The position numbers were made by a program, and so were the translations under genes. The notes under the pieces were generated by a model. The model did no database searches. It worked only from the letters and a program-made list of their open reading frames with translations, and was not told where the DNA came from. DNA of 64,000 bases from Sphingomonas sp. LR60 (GTDB lineage Bacteria > Pseudomonadota > Alphaproteobacteria > Sphingomonadales > Sphingomonadaceae): NCBI RefSeq assembly GCF_036855935.1, contig NZ_JASPFK010000001.1, positions 188,501 to 252,500 on the forward strand, written 5' to 3'. Of this stretch, positions 31,166 to 39,755 are shown in pieces. Numbering within the stretch: the first letter of the stretch is position 1; the number at the start of each line of letters is the position of its first letter.

Positions 31166-31627
31166 ATGACGGCGGTGGATCAACCCGCGCAGGGACGTTT
31201 CGAGGGGAGCAGCCACCTCTTCGCACTGCGCGTCTATTTCGAGGATACCGACCTGTCGGGCGTGGTCTATCACGCCAATTACCTGCGCTATCTGGAGCGT
31301 GCGCGGTCGGACATGCTGCGCACCGGCGGAATCGATCAGCGCGGGACCTTCGAAAGCGGCGGCGGTGCCTATGCGATCACCGATCTGGCGATCAAATATC
31401 GCGCGCCGGCACGGCTCGACGATGCGCTGCTGATCGAGAGCCGCGTGACCAGGATCGGCGCGGCGAGCGTCGTCATTCATCAGAGAGTCAGGCGCGGAGC
31501 GGAAATGCTGGCGGACGCCACGGTGACCGCGGCGCTGGTCGGCCCCGACGGGCGCCCGCGTCGTCAACCCGCCGCCTGGGTCGACACATTCCGGCGCCTC
31601 GCGTCATTGGGGGAAGAGACACCGTGA
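31166..31627 (+). CDS. ybgC: Tol-Pal-associated acyl-CoA thioesterase
   Basis: Hot-dog-fold thioesterase of 153 residues, first gene of the Tol-Pal cluster. The family motif YFEDTDLSGVVYHANYLRYLERAR is present, with the catalytic Asp in EDTD, and is followed by the usual LRYLERARSD helix. Its cellular substrate is not firmly known; a role in phospholipid metabolism at the inner membrane has been proposed for relatives. The stop overlaps the tolQ GTG as GTGA. Confidence 0.92.
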   Translation: MTAVDQPAQGRFEGSSHLFALRVYFEDTDLSGVVYHANYLRYLERARSDMLRTGGIDQRGTFESGGGAYAITDLAIKYRAPARLDDALLIESRVTRIGAASVVIHQRVRRGAEMLADATVTAALVGPDGRPRRQPAAWVDTFRRLASLGEETP

Positions 31628-32316
31628 ATCCGATTTTGCAGACCGAGGCGGCCACGCTGTCGCCGATCGCGCTGTTCATGGAAGCCGATTGGGTGGTCAA
31701 GGCCGTGATGCTGGGGCTGTTGCTCGCCAGCATCTGGACCTGGGCGATCATCATCGGCTTCTCGCTGAAGCTGGGCCGCACACGCCAGCGTACCGAGGCG
31801 TTCGAGCGCGATTTCTGGAAGGCCGAGGATATCGACGCCTTCTACAAGTCGCAGACGCACACCGATCTGCCCTCCGCACGTGTCCTCAATGCGGGCGTCA
31901 CGGAATGGCGGCGCTCGACCCACGGTCAGAAGATCGACCGCGAGGGCACCCGTGAGCGGCTTGCCACGGTGATGGGCTCGGCGGTGGCGCGTGAGATCGA
32001 CCAGCTTTCGGACCGGCTCAACGTGCTGGCGACGGTGGGGTCGGTCGCGCCGTTCGTCGGGCTGTTCGGCACCGTCTGGGGGATCATGCGCAGCTTCACC
32101 GCGATCGCCAGCCAGCAGAACACCAGCCTGTCGGTCGTGGCACCCGGTATCGCCGAAGCGCTGTTCGCGACCGCGATCGGCCTGTTCGCGGCGATCCCGG
32201 CGGTCATCGCCTACAATCGCTTCAGCCATGCGATTAACCGCATCGAGGCGCGGCTGAACCGCTTCGCCGACGGCTTCCACGCCACGCTGTCGCGGCAGCT
32301 CGACGGCGAACGCTGA
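31624..32316 (+). CDS. tolQ: Tol-Pal system proton channel subunit TolQ
   Basis: Inner-membrane protein of 230 residues with three transmembrane helices (about 25-45, 130-150, 170-190), forming with TolR the proton-driven motor of Tol-Pal. The MotA/TolQ/ExbB domain is complete (VGSVAPFVGLFGTVWGIM; PGIAEALFATAIGLFAAIPAV, with pore-lining Thr). GTG start; its stop is overlapped by the ATG of tolR. Confidence 0.94.
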   Translation: MNPILQTEAATLSPIALFMEADWVVKAVMLGLLLASIWTWAIIIGFSLKLGRTRQRTEAFERDFWKAEDIDAFYKSQTHTDLPSARVLNAGVTEWRRSTHGQKIDREGTRERLATVMGSAVAREIDQLSDRLNVLATVGSVAPFVGLFGTVWGIMRSFTAIASQQNTSLSVVAPGIAEALFATAIGLFAAIPAVIAYNRFSHAINRIEARLNRFADGFHATLSRQLDGER

Positions 32317-32746
32317 TGGCGATGAACCTGCCTTCCGCGCGGGGAAAGGCCGCCGCGCGCCGATGGCCGATATCAATGTCACGCCGCTGGTCGACGTGAT
32401 GCTGGTGCTGCTCATCATCTTCATGGTGACGGCGCCGCTGTTGACGCAGGGCGTGCCGGTGAACCTGCCCGACAGCCGCGCCAAGCCGCTGGATCAGGAG
32501 CAGCAGCCGACCGAAATCTCGCTCGACGAACAGGGCCGGATCTTCATCGCCAAGGAAGAGGTCGCGCTCGACGCGCTGCCGGCGCGGCTCGCCACGATCG
32601 CGGAGAGCGCGAAGGGCAACGAGCCGCCGCAGGTGTTCCTGCGCGCCGATCGCGGGCTGGATTACGGCCGCGTGATGCGCGTGATGGGCGAGCTGAACCG
32701 TGCGGGGCTGAACCGCGTCGCACTGGTGACGGTCGGCGAGGAATAA
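32316..32746 (+). CDS. tolR: Tol-Pal system protein TolR, with an N-terminal one-base frameshift
   Basis: Single-span motor subunit. From the ATG at 32363 the frame gives the transmembrane helix with the essential Asp (MADINVTPLVDVMLVLL) and the whole periplasmic domain. The natural start, however, is the ATG at 32316 overlapping the tolQ stop. That start reads MAMNLPSARGK and then falls out of frame. Adding one G to the GGGG run at 32341-32344 yields SARGKGRRAPMADINVTP, the usual cytoplasmic tail. As written the short form from 32363 could still be made but would lose the tail. Confidence 0.85.
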
Positions 32747-33717
32747 GTGGAGCGCGGTGAGAAGATCGGGCTGGGGCTGGCCGTTGCGGGACACGTCCTG
32801 CTGTTCGGCGTGCTGTCGGTCGGGTTCCTCGCCACGCCGAATCCGGTCAAGCTGAAGCAGAACCCGGTCGAGGTCAGCCTCGTCAAGGATGTCGCGCTGG
32901 AGGCGGCGGCGCCGCAGCAGACCGAGGCGCCGTCGCAGGCGGTCGCTCCGGACGTCGGCGAGCCCGAGGAAGCGCCGCCCCCCGCCGAGGCGCCGCCGCA
33001 GCCCGTTCCCGCTCCGGTCCCCGAACCGGCGCCGCAGCCCGAGCCCAAGCCGGTCGCGAAGCCCGCGCCGCCCAAGCCGGCGCCGCCGAAGCCTGCTCCA
33101 AAGCCCGCGCCGGCGCCGAAGCCGGTCCCCAAGCCACAGCCGAAGCCCAAGCCCGTACCGCCCGCGGCGGAGAAGGCGGCGGCCAAGCCCACGCCGAAGA
33201 AGCAGGAGAGCGCCGCGGCGTCGAGCAAGTCCTCGGCCGCGCCCGCCGCGTCCAAGGGCAAGGGCAAGACCGAGACCGCCAAGGGTGAGAAGCCGCGCGG
33301 CAGCCGGCTGGGCAGCGACTTCCTCAAGGGGCTGACCGCCGAGAAGAGCGACGCCAAGCCCAATGACGCGCCGCCGTCCGCCGCGCGCGTCGACGGCAAG
33401 GCGCTGGCGGCGATCCAGCAGGCGATCGCGCGGCAGATCCAGCCGTGCGCCGACCGTCAGGTCGATCCCGGCCCCGGTGCGAACCAGATCGTCACGACGC
33501 TCAACCTGCGGCTCAACCGCGACGGTTCGTTGTCCGCGACGCCGACCGTGGTAAGACAAAGCGGCGTCGACGACGACAATCGCCGTTACGCGCGGCGCGT
33601 CGTCGACCTGGGGGTTGCGGCATTCAAGGGCTGTTCGCCGTTGAAACTGCCCGCGGAATATTATTCCACCGCCAACGGGGGTGGAGCAACATCAACTATA
33701 ATTGGAAACTGCGGTGA
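32747..33717 (+). CDS. tolA: cell-envelope protein TolA, frameshifted near its end
   Basis: Periplasm-spanning Tol-Pal protein. It has an N-terminal transmembrane helix (about residues 9-28), a long Pro/Ala/Lys-rich rod (about 60-190; repeated KPAPPKPAP-type units) and a C-terminal TonB/TolA-like domain (IQQAIARQIQPC... LRLNRDGSLS). The real end, GWSNINYNWKLR followed by TGA at 33715, is in another frame. Restoring one G in the GGGGG run at 33677-33681 repairs it to about 323 residues. Without the repair the frame runs on through tolB to 34234. Start GTG at 32747, just after the tolR stop. Confidence 0.85.
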
Positions 33718-35096
33718 TGCGACTCCGGCTGCTCCTCCTCGCCACGCTCGTCTCCACTCCTGCGCTCGCGCAGCAGGTGCCGCCTCCGGCGACACCGCTT
33801 GGCGCCAGCGCGGCACCGGCCGGGCAGACCCCGCCGCCGCTGGAGGTCGACGTCACCGGCGGTATCTCCGCACCGATGCCGATCGCGATCCCGCCGATGC
33901 CGACGCAGGCGGTGGTGCAGACCGCGGCTGGTTCGACCGACCAGCTCGGGCGGCAATTGGCGGAGATCGTCAGCAACGATTTGCGCAACTCCGGGCTGTT
34001 CACTCCAATGGCGCCCGGCCGGATGCGCGCGATTTCCTTCCCCGAGGTGACGGCGCCGGCCTTCGATTACTGGGGCGGGTCAGGCGCGCAGGCGCTGGTG
34101 CAGGGCTATATCCGCGCCAATGGCGACGGCACGCTGACGGTCGGCTGCTATCTGTACGACGTGTCGGCTCAGACGCAGCTGACGCGGCAAGGGTTCGTGG
34201 TGCCGCCGTCCGACTGGCGGCGGGCGGGGCATAAATGCGCCGACATGGTCTACACCCGCCTGACCGGCGAGGGCGCGTATTTCGACAGCCGCGTCGTCTA
34301 TGTCAGCGAAACCGGGCCGAAGGCGAACCGCATCAAGCGGCTGGCGATCATGGACCAGGACGGCGCGAACAGCCGCTTCCTCACCACCGGCTCGTCGATC
34401 GTGCTGACCCCGCGCTTCGCGCCGAACCAGCAGTCGATCGTCTACATGAGCTATGTCGGCAAGACCCCGGCGATCTATGTCTACGACCTCGGTTCGGGGC
34501 GGCAGCGGCTGGTGGTGCAGAATGTCGCGACCACCTTCGCGCCGCGCTTCTCGCCCGACGGCCGGTATATCCTGTTCTCGATGGCGCAGGCCGGCAACAC
34601 CGATCTGTACCGCGTCTCCGCCTCGGGCGGCACGCCGCAACGGCTGACCACGTCGCCGGGGATCGACACCGGTGGCAGCTATTCGCCCGACGGATCGAAG
34701 ATCGTGTTCGAAAGCGATCGATCGGGCGGGCAGCAGCTGTACGTGATGAACGCCGACGGATCGAACCAGCAGCGGATCAGCTTCGGCGGCGGGCGCTACG
34801 CCACGCCGGTGTGGAGCCCGCGCGGTGACCTGATCGCGTTCACCAAGATCCAGGGCGCGTTCCGGATCGGCATCATGAGCCCGAGCGGGCAAGGCGAGAA
34901 GCTGCTGACCAACAGCTGGCAGGACGAAGGTCCCTCTTGGAGCCCGAACGGCCGTGTGCTGATGTTCTTCCGCCAAGGGCGTGGCAATGCCGGCAAGGCC
35001 GACCTGTGGTCGGTCGACCTCACAGGGGTCAACGAACGCCGCGTCCCGACCCCGCTCGACGGATCGGACCCCGCCTGGGGCCCGTTGCGTCCGTAA
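33717..35096 (+). CDS. tolB: Tol-Pal system beta-propeller protein TolB
   Basis: Periplasmic protein of 459 residues that shuttles between Pal and TolA. It has a signal peptide (about 1-20, ending PALAQQ), an N-terminal alpha/beta domain and a six-bladed propeller with WD40-like PD40 repeats (SPDGRYILFSM, SPDGSKIVFESDRSG, YVMNADGSNQQRIS). The ATG at 33717 overlaps the corrected tolA stop as TGATG; the upstream TTG in the same frame would spoil the signal peptide. Confidence 0.95.
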   Translation: MRLRLLLLATLVSTPALAQQVPPPATPLGASAAPAGQTPPPLEVDVTGGISAPMPIAIPPMPTQAVVQTAAGSTDQLGRQLAEIVSNDLRNSGLFTPMAPGRMRAISFPEVTAPAFDYWGGSGAQALVQGYIRANGDGTLTVGCYLYDVSAQTQLTRQGFVVPPSDWRRAGHKCADMVYTRLTGEGAYFDSRVVYVSETGPKANRIKRLAIMDQDGANSRFLTTGSSIVLTPRFAPNQQSIVYMSYVGKTPAIYVYDLGSGRQRLVVQNVATTFAPRFSPDGRYILFSMAQAGNTDLYRVSASGGTPQRLTTSPGIDTGGSYSPDGSKIVFESDRSGGQQLYVMNADGSNQQRISFGGGRYATPVWSPRGDLIAFTKIQGAFRIGIMSPSGQGEKLLTNSWQDEGPSWSPNGRVLMFFRQGRGNAGKADLWSVDLTGVNERRVPTPLDGSDPAWGPLRP

Positions 35097-35129
35097 TTTG
35101 CACGATCTCGACCATAGAGGAGACACCCG

Positions 35130-35651
35130 ATGGCCCGTCTGACCACCACCCTGCTGATGGCGACCGCGCTGGTCGCGACCGCCGCCTGTTCCAAGAAGCG
35201 TCCCGAGGTGCTGCCGCCTGCGCCGGGCGCCGCGCCGACGCAGGGCACGCCGACCGGCCCGGTCGATCCCAACGGCGGCGTCACCCCCGGCTCGGCGGCC
35301 GATTTCAAGCGCTCGACGCAGGGCGACACCGTGCTGTTCGGGCTCGATCAATATGACATCGATGGGACCGCGCGCGGCATCCTCGACTCACAGGCCGAGT
35401 GGCTGCAGCGCTATCCCAACGTGACGATCACGATCGAAGGCCATGCCGACGAGCGCGGCACCCGCGAATATAATCTCGCGCTGGGCGATCGTCGCGCCAA
35501 TGCCGCGAAGAACTATCTGGCGGCGCGCGGGATCGCGCCGTCGCGGATCACCACGATCAGCTATGGCAAGGAACGCCCGGTCGCGCTGGGTTCGGACGAG
35601 CAGAGCTGGGCACAGAACCGCCGTGCGGTGACGGTGGTCGTCGGGGGGTAA
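35130..35651 (+). CDS. pal: peptidoglycan-associated lipoprotein Pal
   Basis: Outer-membrane lipoprotein of 173 residues that anchors Tol-Pal to peptidoglycan. The lipobox cysteine is in ATAACS (about residue 20). An OmpA-like domain follows, with the diaminopimelate-binding pattern TIEGHADERGTREYN and LGDRRANAAKNYL. An AGGAGA site precedes the ATG. The cpoB/ybgF gene that often follows pal is not here; the gap after pal holds a repeat and then an unrelated gene on the other strand. Confidence 0.95.
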   Translation: MARLTTTLLMATALVATAACSKKRPEVLPPAPGAAPTQGTPTGPVDPNGGVTPGSAADFKRSTQGDTVLFGLDQYDIDGTARGILDSQAEWLQRYPNVTITIEGHADERGTREYNLALGDRRANAAKNYLAARGIAPSRITTISYGKERPVALGSDEQSWAQNRRAVTVVVGG

Positions 35652-35702
35652 ATACCCGGGTTCGAGGAAGAACCAGAGGCGCTGTCGCGTGTGCGGACGC
35701 GC

Positions 35703-35817
35703 CTCTCCCTCTCCCCTCGGGGAGAGGGTCGGGGTGAGGGGTTGAGGTCTCGCAGAGAGGTCGGTCTCGGTGAGACCTCGCCCCTCACCCAACCCTCTCC
35801 CCAAGGGTGAGAGGGCT
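35703..35817. repeat. palindromic repeat with CCCTCTCCCC-type arms
   Basis: Long imperfect palindrome between the convergent pal and acyl-CoA ligase genes. Outer arms CCCTCTCCCCTCGGGGAGAG and a complementary copy near 35790-35815 flank an inner hairpin, GAGGTCTC / GAGACCTC. It has the same architecture as the element inside ileS. It may also act as a transcription terminator. Confidence 0.75.
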
Positions 35818-35830
35818 TTAGCGCAGTACC

Positions 35831-37540
35831 TTAAGCCGCCGTGATCGGCGGGTTCTCCATTTCGGCCTTGATCTCGGCGATCAGGTCCTTGCGGCTCAGT
35901 TTGCCGATCATCGTCTTCGGCATGGTCGCGCGGACCACGACGCGGTCGACGCGCTCGTGCTTGCCGAGTTGCGGGTTTAGCCATGCCGCGAGCGCCGCGC
36001 CTTCCGCCTCCATATCCTCGTTGAGCGTGACATAGGCGCGCGGCACCTCGCCGCGGTACGGATCGGGCAGCCCGATCACCAGCGCCTCGCGCACCGCCGG
36101 GTGATGGTAGAGGATCGCCTCAATCTGGCTCGGGAAGACCTTGAACCCGCCGACCGAGATCATGTCCTTCAGCCGGTCGACGATCGCGATGAAGCCGTCG
36201 TCGTCGATCGTCCCGACATCGCCGGTGCGCAGCCATTTGCGCCCCTCCGCATCGATCGCGAAGGTCGTCTCGTCGGCATCGGGGCGGTTCCAATAGCCTG
36301 CCATGATCTGCGGCCCTAGCGCGACGATCTCGCCGGGCTGACCCTCTGGCGCGGGGCGCGTCGCATTCTCCTTGTCGACCAGCCGCAGCCGCGTCGCGGG
36401 AAGCGGCTGCCCGATCGTGCCGGCCTTTTGCCCGCCCTCATAGGGGTTGGTGGTCAGCACGCCGGTGCTCTCCGACAGGCCATAGCCTTCGATCAGCGTC
36501 GAATGCGTCGCCGCTTCCCAGCGCGTCTTCAGCTCGGCATTGAGCGGCGCGCCGCCGGAGATGCAGACGCGCAGCGAGGCGAAATCGGTCTTCGCCAAGC
36601 TGGGATGGTCGAGCAGCGCCTGGTACATGGTCGGAACGCCGGGCAAGGAGGTCGGCTTGGTGCGTGTGATCGTCGCCAGCGCCTGTCCGGCGTCGAAGCG
36701 CGGCAACAGCACCATCTCGCCACCGGTGACGATCGTGCGATTCATGACGCAGGTATTGGCGAAGACGTGGAACAGCGGCAGCACGCCGAGGATGCGGTCG
36801 CCGGCCTCCGGGTGCGGATCGAGCTGCGCGACCTGCCGCGCATTGGCGCTGACGTTGGCGTGGGTGAGCATCGCGCCCTTCGGCACGCCGGTGGTGCCGC
36901 CGGTGTACTGGATCAACGCGACATCGCGCTCGGCGTCGATCGCGGGCGGCGGCAGCGCGCCGTCGTTGGCGATCAGCTTCGAGAAGGCGATGACGCGGGG
37001 ACCGGCGGGGCGCGGGATGGTCTCGGCGCGCTTGAACAGGCGATAGGCGATCGACTTGGCAGGGGGCAAAACGCCCGCGACCGATCCGACCACCAGCCGT
37101 TCGAGCCCGCTTTTCTCCAGTACCTTCAGCGCGGTAGGCAATAACGCGCTGGCCGAGATCGTGAACAGCACGCGCGTGCCCGAATCCTCGACCTGATGGC
37201 ACAGTTCCTCGACCGAATAGAGCGGCGAGAAATTGACCACGGTCGCGCCGAGCCGCAGCGCGCCGTGATAGGCGGCGAGGTAATGCGGGACGTTGGGAAG
37301 GAACAGGCCGACCCGGTCGCCCTTGCCATAGCCGAGCGCTGCGAGGCCGGTAGCGACGCGCCGCACGCCATCCGCGAGTTCGGCATAGCTATAATGGCGG
37401 CCGAGGAAATCGATCGCGCGACGATCGGCATGGCGGGCCGCGGAAGCGTCGAACAACGCCGGCATCGACAGCGGCGGGTAATCGGAATCCCAGGACACGG
37501 GATGGCGATAGGCGGTGCGCCAGGCATGCTCTCCAGTCAT
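35831..37540 (-). CDS. long-chain fatty acid--CoA ligase (FadD-like)
   Basis: ANL-superfamily enzyme of 569 residues that activates fatty acids to acyl-CoA through acyl-AMP. The P-loop-like motif YTGGTTGVPKGAML, the EGYGLSESTGV motif, the hinge with GDVGTIDDDGFIAIVDRLKDM and the C-terminal catalytic lysine region (KTMIGKLSRKDL) are all complete. The ATG at 37540 (MTGEHAWR) is preferred to one seven codons upstream. It has no operon partners and is convergent with pal. Confidence 0.88.
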   Translation of the reverse strand: MTGEHAWRTAYRHPVSWDSDYPPLSMPALFDASAARHADRRAIDFLGRHYSYAELADGVRRVATGLAALGYGKGDRVGLFLPNVPHYLAAYHGALRLGATVVNFSPLYSVEELCHQVEDSGTRVLFTISASALLPTALKVLEKSGLERLVVGSVAGVLPPAKSIAYRLFKRAETIPRPAGPRVIAFSKLIANDGALPPPAIDAERDVALIQYTGGTTGVPKGAMLTHANVSANARQVAQLDPHPEAGDRILGVLPLFHVFANTCVMNRTIVTGGEMVLLPRFDAGQALATITRTKPTSLPGVPTMYQALLDHPSLAKTDFASLRVCISGGAPLNAELKTRWEAATHSTLIEGYGLSESTGVLTTNPYEGGQKAGTIGQPLPATRLRLVDKENATRPAPEGQPGEIVALGPQIMAGYWNRPDADETTFAIDAEGRKWLRTGDVGTIDDDGFIAIVDRLKDMISVGGFKVFPSQIEAILYHHPAVREALVIGLPDPYRGEVPRAYVTLNEDMEAEGAALAAWLNPQLGKHERVDRVVVRATMPKTMIGKLSRKDLIAEIKAEMENPPITAA

Positions 37541-37579
37541 TGACACGACTGTAAGCAACAAACCGAGGCGCGCAAGCGG

Positions 37580-37807
37580 TCAGCGTTGCAAGAGCGTCCC
37601 GATCAGGGTGGCGGCCTGTCCAACCCCCGCAATCGCCAGCGCGACGGGCGGTGCGAAGTCGGCATCGACCTGCGCGGTCAGCCGGTCGTCGACGGAGATC
37701 GAGAGTGTCCCGATCACCGGGGTGCGATGACCGGCGCAGACCAGCATCAGCGCACCCAAGGCGATGACAGCGGCGCGACGGCGACGATAATCGGGTGGTT
37801 GCGGCAT
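37580..37807 (-). CDS. small hypothetical protein with one hydrophobic segment
   Basis: Predicted product of about 75 residues. A basic start (PQPPDYRRRR) precedes a hydrophobic stretch (VIALGALMLVCAG) that could be a signal anchor. A DDRLTAQVDADFAPPVALAIAGVG segment follows, then a hydrophobic end. I do not recognise a family. Composition and third-position G+C fit a real gene, and it lies in the same orientation as its neighbours. The alternative start six codons upstream (37825) is possible. Confidence 0.45.
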   Translation of the reverse strand: MPQPPDYRRRRAAVIALGALMLVCAGHRTPVIGTLSISVDDRLTAQVDADFAPPVALAIAGVGQAATLIGTLLQR

Positions 37808-37889
37808 GATGGCGTCCCTCTCCAAAAACCGATGCGGTCATAGCACAAGGGCAGGGTAACGCGACAGCGGCGGCGGTCGAGCGCGGGCG

Positions 37890-39551
37890 CTATGCCGCTT
37901 CCGCCCAGCGCAGCCGGTCGCGGCCGGCGCGCTTGGCGGCGAACAGCGCGTCGTCGGCGCGGCCATAGAGCAACTTCCAGTCGGCCTCGTCGGCGATCGC
38001 ACCGCATTCGCTCCCCAGCGAGGCGGTGACCGCGAGATCAAACGGCATCGTTGCGGAGCGGATCTGCGTCAGGATCGTCTCGGGCATGGTGGTCGCCGAG
38101 GCAGGGGCAAGCACCGCAAATTCCTCGCCGCCGATTCGGGCGAGCAAGGCGTCGACGGGTACCGATTGGCGCAGCGCATCGGCAAAGACGCGCAGTACCT
38201 GATCGCCGCCGTCATGGCCGAGCGTTTCGTTGACGCGCTTGAAATGATCGATGTCGACCAGCACCAGGATGTGCGCATCGGGGCGGCCGATCGCCTCGCG
38301 CAGGAAGCTACGACGATTCATCAGCCCCGTCAGCGGATCGCTGTCGGCGAGCAACCGCGCCAGCATCTCCTGCTCGCGCGCCTGGTCGCAATCCTCGGTC
38401 AGTTGCTTGATCCGCCATGCGATCGCGAGTGCGCTGAAGCTCGCCTCCAACACCATCGCGATCAACGTCGAATTGTCGATCCACAAGCTCCACGCGATCA
38501 ACCCGAGCGCCTGTAGCACGCGCGCGGTGGCAGTGAGCAGCGGCACGCCCCATGCGATCGCGAACGCGCGGGAATAGCGATCGTCGGCGTGCCAGCCCCG
38601 CCACAGCAGCGGCAGGGTGAGCAACAGCGTCGCAAGGAACGTGAACGTCATCGTCCGGTCGAGCCACCGAGCGTAGAGCGGCATCAGCAGCGTATAGGCC
38701 AGCGCGGCGGCCAGCAGGGTGCTGGTTGCGATGTCGATCGCCGGGCGCAGCCAGCCGCGCGTCACCTGTGGCGCGAAGAAGCGCCGCGCGAACATCATCG
38801 CGCTCGACAAGGTCGTGGCTAGCAGCAGCATGTTGAGCCGCAAGCGCAGATTGTTGTCGAGCCCGGTAAGTTGCCCGAGCAGCCCCGAACTGCTGACGGC
38901 ATAGGCGATCAGCGACAGGACCATCACGCAATACGGCAGGTGGAAGCGTTGCCGCAGCGCCGCGCCAAGCGCGATGTTGAAGATCAGCAGCGCCACCGCG
39001 AGCCCGACGAAGCCGGCGTAAAAGGCGGTCATTTGCAAGGTGTAGCGCTGCGACACGTCGGGGGAGATCAGTTGCGGCTGCAGCACCAGCCCGCGCAGGT
39101 TCGCCGCGCCGCGGACATGCCACAGGATCTGGACCGGGCGTGCGGAAGCGGGCGGGATCGGGATTTCGAACGCGGCGCCGAGTCGCAGGTGCCGCCATGC
39201 GCTCGCGCTGTCGAAGCCGATCGAGCGGATCGTGCCGTCGGCATAGCGGATGTGAAGCGTGGCGCTGTCCTGCCACAGGCTGCCGGAGCGGATCGCAACG
39301 CCGGGTTCGAGCAGCGGCAGCGTTTGCGAGCGCACCCAGTAATCGCCCGAGGGGGCGCGGCGCTGCGACCCCGTACAATCGAACCCGCCGGTCGTGCCGA
39401 ACAGCAGAGACGCACGATCGCCGATCGATACCGGTCGGTAGCAGGTGCGCAGCGGCATCTCGGTGCTCGCCGACGCAGCAGACGGAAGCGCAAGCGAAAG
39501 GAGGATGGGGGTCCAAGCCGCCAAAATCCGCAAGATGATCCCCTCCGACAT
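37890..39551 (-). CDS. diguanylate cyclase with 7TM-DISM sensor module
   Basis: Predicted c-di-GMP synthase of 553 residues. A signal sequence (about 1-29) and a periplasmic 7TMR-DISM extracellular-type domain (about 30-180) precede a block of seven transmembrane helices (about 185-375), then a GGDEF domain. The active-site signature is GGEEF (RIGGEEFAVLAP) and the substrate-binding segment DSDPLTGLMNRRSFL is intact, so it should be active. I see no RxxD inhibitory site at the usual spacing before GGEEF. It probably makes c-di-GMP in response to an external ligand. A PilZ-domain protein in this window (62022-62552) is one possible reader. Confidence 0.9.
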   Translation of the reverse strand: MSEGIILRILAAWTPILLSLALPSAASASTEMPLRTCYRPVSIGDRASLLFGTTGGFDCTGSQRRAPSGDYWVRSQTLPLLEPGVAIRSGSLWQDSATLHIRYADGTIRSIGFDSASAWRHLRLGAAFEIPIPPASARPVQILWHVRGAANLRGLVLQPQLISPDVSQRYTLQMTAFYAGFVGLAVALLIFNIALGAALRQRFHLPYCVMVLSLIAYAVSSSGLLGQLTGLDNNLRLRLNMLLLATTLSSAMMFARRFFAPQVTRGWLRPAIDIATSTLLAAALAYTLLMPLYARWLDRTMTFTFLATLLLTLPLLWRGWHADDRYSRAFAIAWGVPLLTATARVLQALGLIAWSLWIDNSTLIAMVLEASFSALAIAWRIKQLTEDCDQAREQEMLARLLADSDPLTGLMNRRSFLREAIGRPDAHILVLVDIDHFKRVNETLGHDGGDQVLRVFADALRQSVPVDALLARIGGEEFAVLAPASATTMPETILTQIRSATMPFDLAVTASLGSECGAIADEADWKLLYGRADDALFAAKRAGRDRLRWAEAA

Positions 39552-39717
39552 GCGGCAAGGCTAAAAAAGTAGGTAACAGAAGGTTAACGCGAAAGGTGAA
39601 GAGGTAAAAATTTCCCGCGCGGCCGCTGGTCGCGAGAACTAGCCGTTGCGGAAATTAACGAGCGAACGCCGTCACATCGGACGGGAAGGTGGGTCGTGAA
39701 GCCGCTTTCAAAGGTTA

Positions 39718-39747
39718 ACGGGCCGGGGCTGTGACACCCCGGCCCGT
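39718..39747 (-). terminator. strong hairpin after clpA
   Basis: Perfect 11-base stem ACGGGCCGGGG / CCCCGGCCCGT with an 8-base loop, just past the clpA stop. On the clpA strand it is followed by TTAACCTTTG, which is moderately T-rich. Confidence 0.65.
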
Positions 39748-39755
39748 CAGCGTGC

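Noticed and set aside
33000..33300. Short tandem repeats in tolA as a possible CRISPR or satellite
   Set aside because: They are codons of the Pro/Ala/Lys rod of TolA, with no uniform unit or spacer.
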